A stretch of 8,952 nt of DNA from an uncultured Saprospiraceae bacterium (GTDB lineage Bacteria > Bacteroidota > Bacteroidia > Chitinophagales > Saprospiraceae), in contig CALLAG010000288.1 in NCBI GenBank assembly GCA_938002705.1, forward strand, positions 1 to 8,952, given 5' to 3'. Made by a program: the position numbers and the translations under genes. The notes beneath the pieces were generated by a model. The model saw only the letters and a program-made list of their open reading frames with translations, did no database searches and was not told where the DNA came from. This document shows, one piece after another, positions 8,068 through 8,952 of this stretch; the stretch's first letter is position 1, and every line of letters begins with the position of its first letter.

Positions 8068-8346
8068 ATGAAAAGAATTTTACCCACAAAGTTGGAAAGA
8101 TTTCAGAATTTAATCTCTGCTTTAGAAAATAATTCAATAACCGATTTCCTTATTGATAGGCATTCTGTGTTAGATGTCATTGAAGATGATTACGGAGAAT
8201 TCATTAGTTTTTTAATAGAATACCAGGAACAATATGAGTTTTCAGAAATTGAAAAAGATTCCATCAGATTATCCTTAATTAGATACATCGCAATCGCCAT
8301 TCGAGAAGGAATTCATTACGATAGATTAAATGAAATTATTTGGTAA
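8068..8346 (+). CDS. Hypothetical small acidic protein upstream of XRE regulator
   Basis: I do not recognise this 92-residue protein. It has no signal peptide or membrane helix and is visibly rich in Glu, Asp, Ile and Leu. The heptad-like spacing of hydrophobic residues (LERFQNLISAL, FISFLIEY, RLSLIRYIAIAI) suggests a compact all-helical fold, and the acidic patch IEDDYGEF (38-45) stands out. The first in-frame ATG is used; an in-frame stop at 8050-8052 excludes a longer form, and no Shine-Dalgarno site is in place. Its last 17 bases overlap the XRE gene in another frame, arguing for co-expression. Isoleucine codons are 10 ATT, 4 ATC and 2 ATA, whereas the TamB gene uses ATA freely, hinting at a different origin. 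It could be a partner or antagonist of the regulator; that is inference. Confidence 0.7.
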   Translation: MKRILPTKLERFQNLISALENNSITDFLIDRHSVLDVIEDDYGEFISFLIEYQEQYEFSEIEKDSIRLSLIRYIAIAIREGIHYDRLNEIIW

Positions 8347-8701
8347 AATAGTAAAGCTTTTTAGAAAGAATCTCTACCTCACACAAGTCGAGTTAGCAGA
8401 GAGATGTGGTATCACACCAGAGTATCTTAGTAAAATAGAGAATGGCTCCAAAATTCCAAGCATGGAGTTAATTAAAGACATATGTAAAGTTATAGATATA
8501 CCGCTCCCCTTAGTTCTTCTGTTGTCTATTGACGAAAAAGAATTAGGAAAAACTAATAAGGAAGATAAGTTTGTTATGAAGCCAATTGTTGAGACGATTT
8601 TATCTAAGTTATTTAGCGAAGATCAATTTGATATTTCAGTAATCGACAAATCAATACAGAAACTAAAATCGGCAAGTAAGTCTGCTTCTATAGTACATTA
8701 A
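8330..8701 (+). CDS. XRE-family helix-turn-helix transcriptional regulator
   Basis: A 123-residue DNA-binding protein with a standard five-helix Cro/C1-type domain in residues 5-66: the helix-turn-helix runs LTQVELAERCGITPEYLSKIENG (17-39), followed by SKIPSMELIKDICKVIDIPLP. The C-terminal 55 residues contain a Lys/Glu-rich linker (about 67-82), a helix MKPIVETILSKLF (83-95) and a Ser/Lys-rich tail; this part could be for dimerisation or for contact with the upstream small protein. There is no peptidase, LexA-type or ImmA domain. It overlaps the upstream gene by 17 bases, so the two form one unit, and autoregulation at the leader is likely by family habit. The stop codon TAA spans 8699-8701 and touches the first unit of the heptamer array. 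Its target genes and trigger are unknown. Confidence 0.9.
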   Translation: MKLFGKIVKLFRKNLYLTQVELAERCGITPEYLSKIENGSKIPSMELIKDICKVIDIPLPLVLLLSIDEKELGKTNKEDKFVMKPIVETILSKLFSEDQFDISVIDKSIQKLKSASKSASIVH

Positions 8702-8791
8702 CCATTCATCATTAACCATTCACCATTCACCATTCATCATTAACCATTCATCATTAACCATTAACAATTAACAATTAACCATTAACAATTA
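8701..8791. repeat. Heptamer tandem array, 13 contiguous units
   Basis: Thirteen uninterrupted 7-base units of the form A[CT][CA]ATT[CA] fill the convergent intergenic space: ACCATTC five times, ATCATTA three, ACCATTA two and ACAATTA three. The C-ending and ATCATTA variants occupy units 1-8, while ACCATTA and ACAATTA occupy units 9-13, so duplication seems to have run locally. An imperfect unit TACATTA (8694-8700) precedes it inside the end of the XRE gene. The array starts on the last base of that stop codon and ends three bases before the stop codon of the opposing gene. The units are not self-complementary beyond TTAA and AATT, so a hairpin terminator is unlikely. Confidence 0.95.
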
Positions 8792-8794
8792 TTC

Positions 8795-8952
8795 CTACCC
8801 AGTCTTCCCAGATAATGCTTTCTTGATATTGTAGTTCATAGCTCTCTCTGCTAGTGGTGCTGAGTAATCATTCAGATTCTTCATTGATAAATTAATCTTG
8901 TCTTTATCATCAGCGTGACTTACTGATCTCAGGTCATTGGCTAATACAGTGA
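8795..8952 (-). CDS. Unrecognised protein, C-terminal 51 codons (5' part beyond window)
   Basis: Read on the minus strand, the frame is open from the window edge to TAG at 8797-8795. The visible tail runs TVLANDLRSVSHADDKDKIN, then LSMKNLNDYSAPLAERAMNY and ends KKALSGKTG. It looks soluble and helical, with evenly mixed charged residues and no membrane segment. The plus strand has no competing long frame here. I could not assign a family from this tail. It is convergent with the XRE gene, separated only by the heptamer array. It could be the end of any larger enzyme, and the coding call itself rests on the open frame and plausible composition. Confidence 0.55.
   Translation of the reverse strand, partial: TVLANDLRSVSHADDKDKINLSMKNLNDYSAPLAERAMNYNIKKALSGKTG

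Noticed and set aside
7892..8137. Minus-strand frame of 81 codons across the gap before the small gene
   Set aside because: It is Ile/Tyr/Lys/Asn-rich sequence expected from AT-rich DNA, overlaps two better genes on the other strand and shows no family pattern.
8068..8701. Classical HigBA-type toxin-antitoxin pair
   Set aside because: Gene order and sizes fit, but the first protein is acidic and helical and shows no RelE/HigB features, so I did not name it a toxin.
8701..8791. CRISPR array
   Set aside because: The units are 7 bases with no unique spacers between them and no cas genes are present; this is a simple tandem repeat.

Overview
The window looks like chromosomal DNA from a member of the Bacteroidota; I cannot place it below phylum with confidence. 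The evidence is the moderately AT-rich composition, the near absence of Shine-Dalgarno sites before start codons, a TAnnTTTG-type promoter box before one gene, a very long TamB protein of the Bacteroidota kind, and an MepM-like M23 peptidase beside folP.

Layout. Positions 1-887 (minus strand) hold a secreted M23 metallopeptidase, cut at the window start inside its catalytic domain. A 269-base divergent spacer separates it from folP (1157-1987, plus), which encodes dihydropteroate synthase. Next is a 1620-residue TamB-like envelope protein (2101-6963) that fills over half the window. A two-gene unit follows: a fatty acid 2-hydroxylase-like membrane enzyme (7037-7669) that overlaps by 4 bases a small YkoF-type thiamine/HMP-binding protein (7666-7935). 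After an AT-rich gap of 132 bases comes a small cassette: an unrecognised acidic 92-residue protein (8068-8346) overlapping an XRE-type helix-turn-helix regulator (8330-8701). The convergent spacer beyond it is almost entirely a 13-unit heptamer tandem array (8701-8791). The window closes with the C-terminal 51 codons of an unrecognised minus-strand gene (8795-8952).

How the genes work together. Most of the window is core envelope and metabolism: peptidoglycan remodelling (M23), folate synthesis (folP), traffic between inner and outer membrane (TamB) and lipid hydroxylation (FA2H-like). These are mostly separate transcription units and not one pathway. The right end (about 7936-8795) is different. 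It has a small overlapping gene pair with its own codon preference, a DNA-binding regulator and a repeat array reaching the stop codon, so it looks like an accessory islet. I saw no complete known defence system, CRISPR array, insertion sequence, tRNA or rRNA. The unknown small gene plus XRE pair with its heptamer array is the best candidate for something undescribed, but the sequence alone does not show a function.
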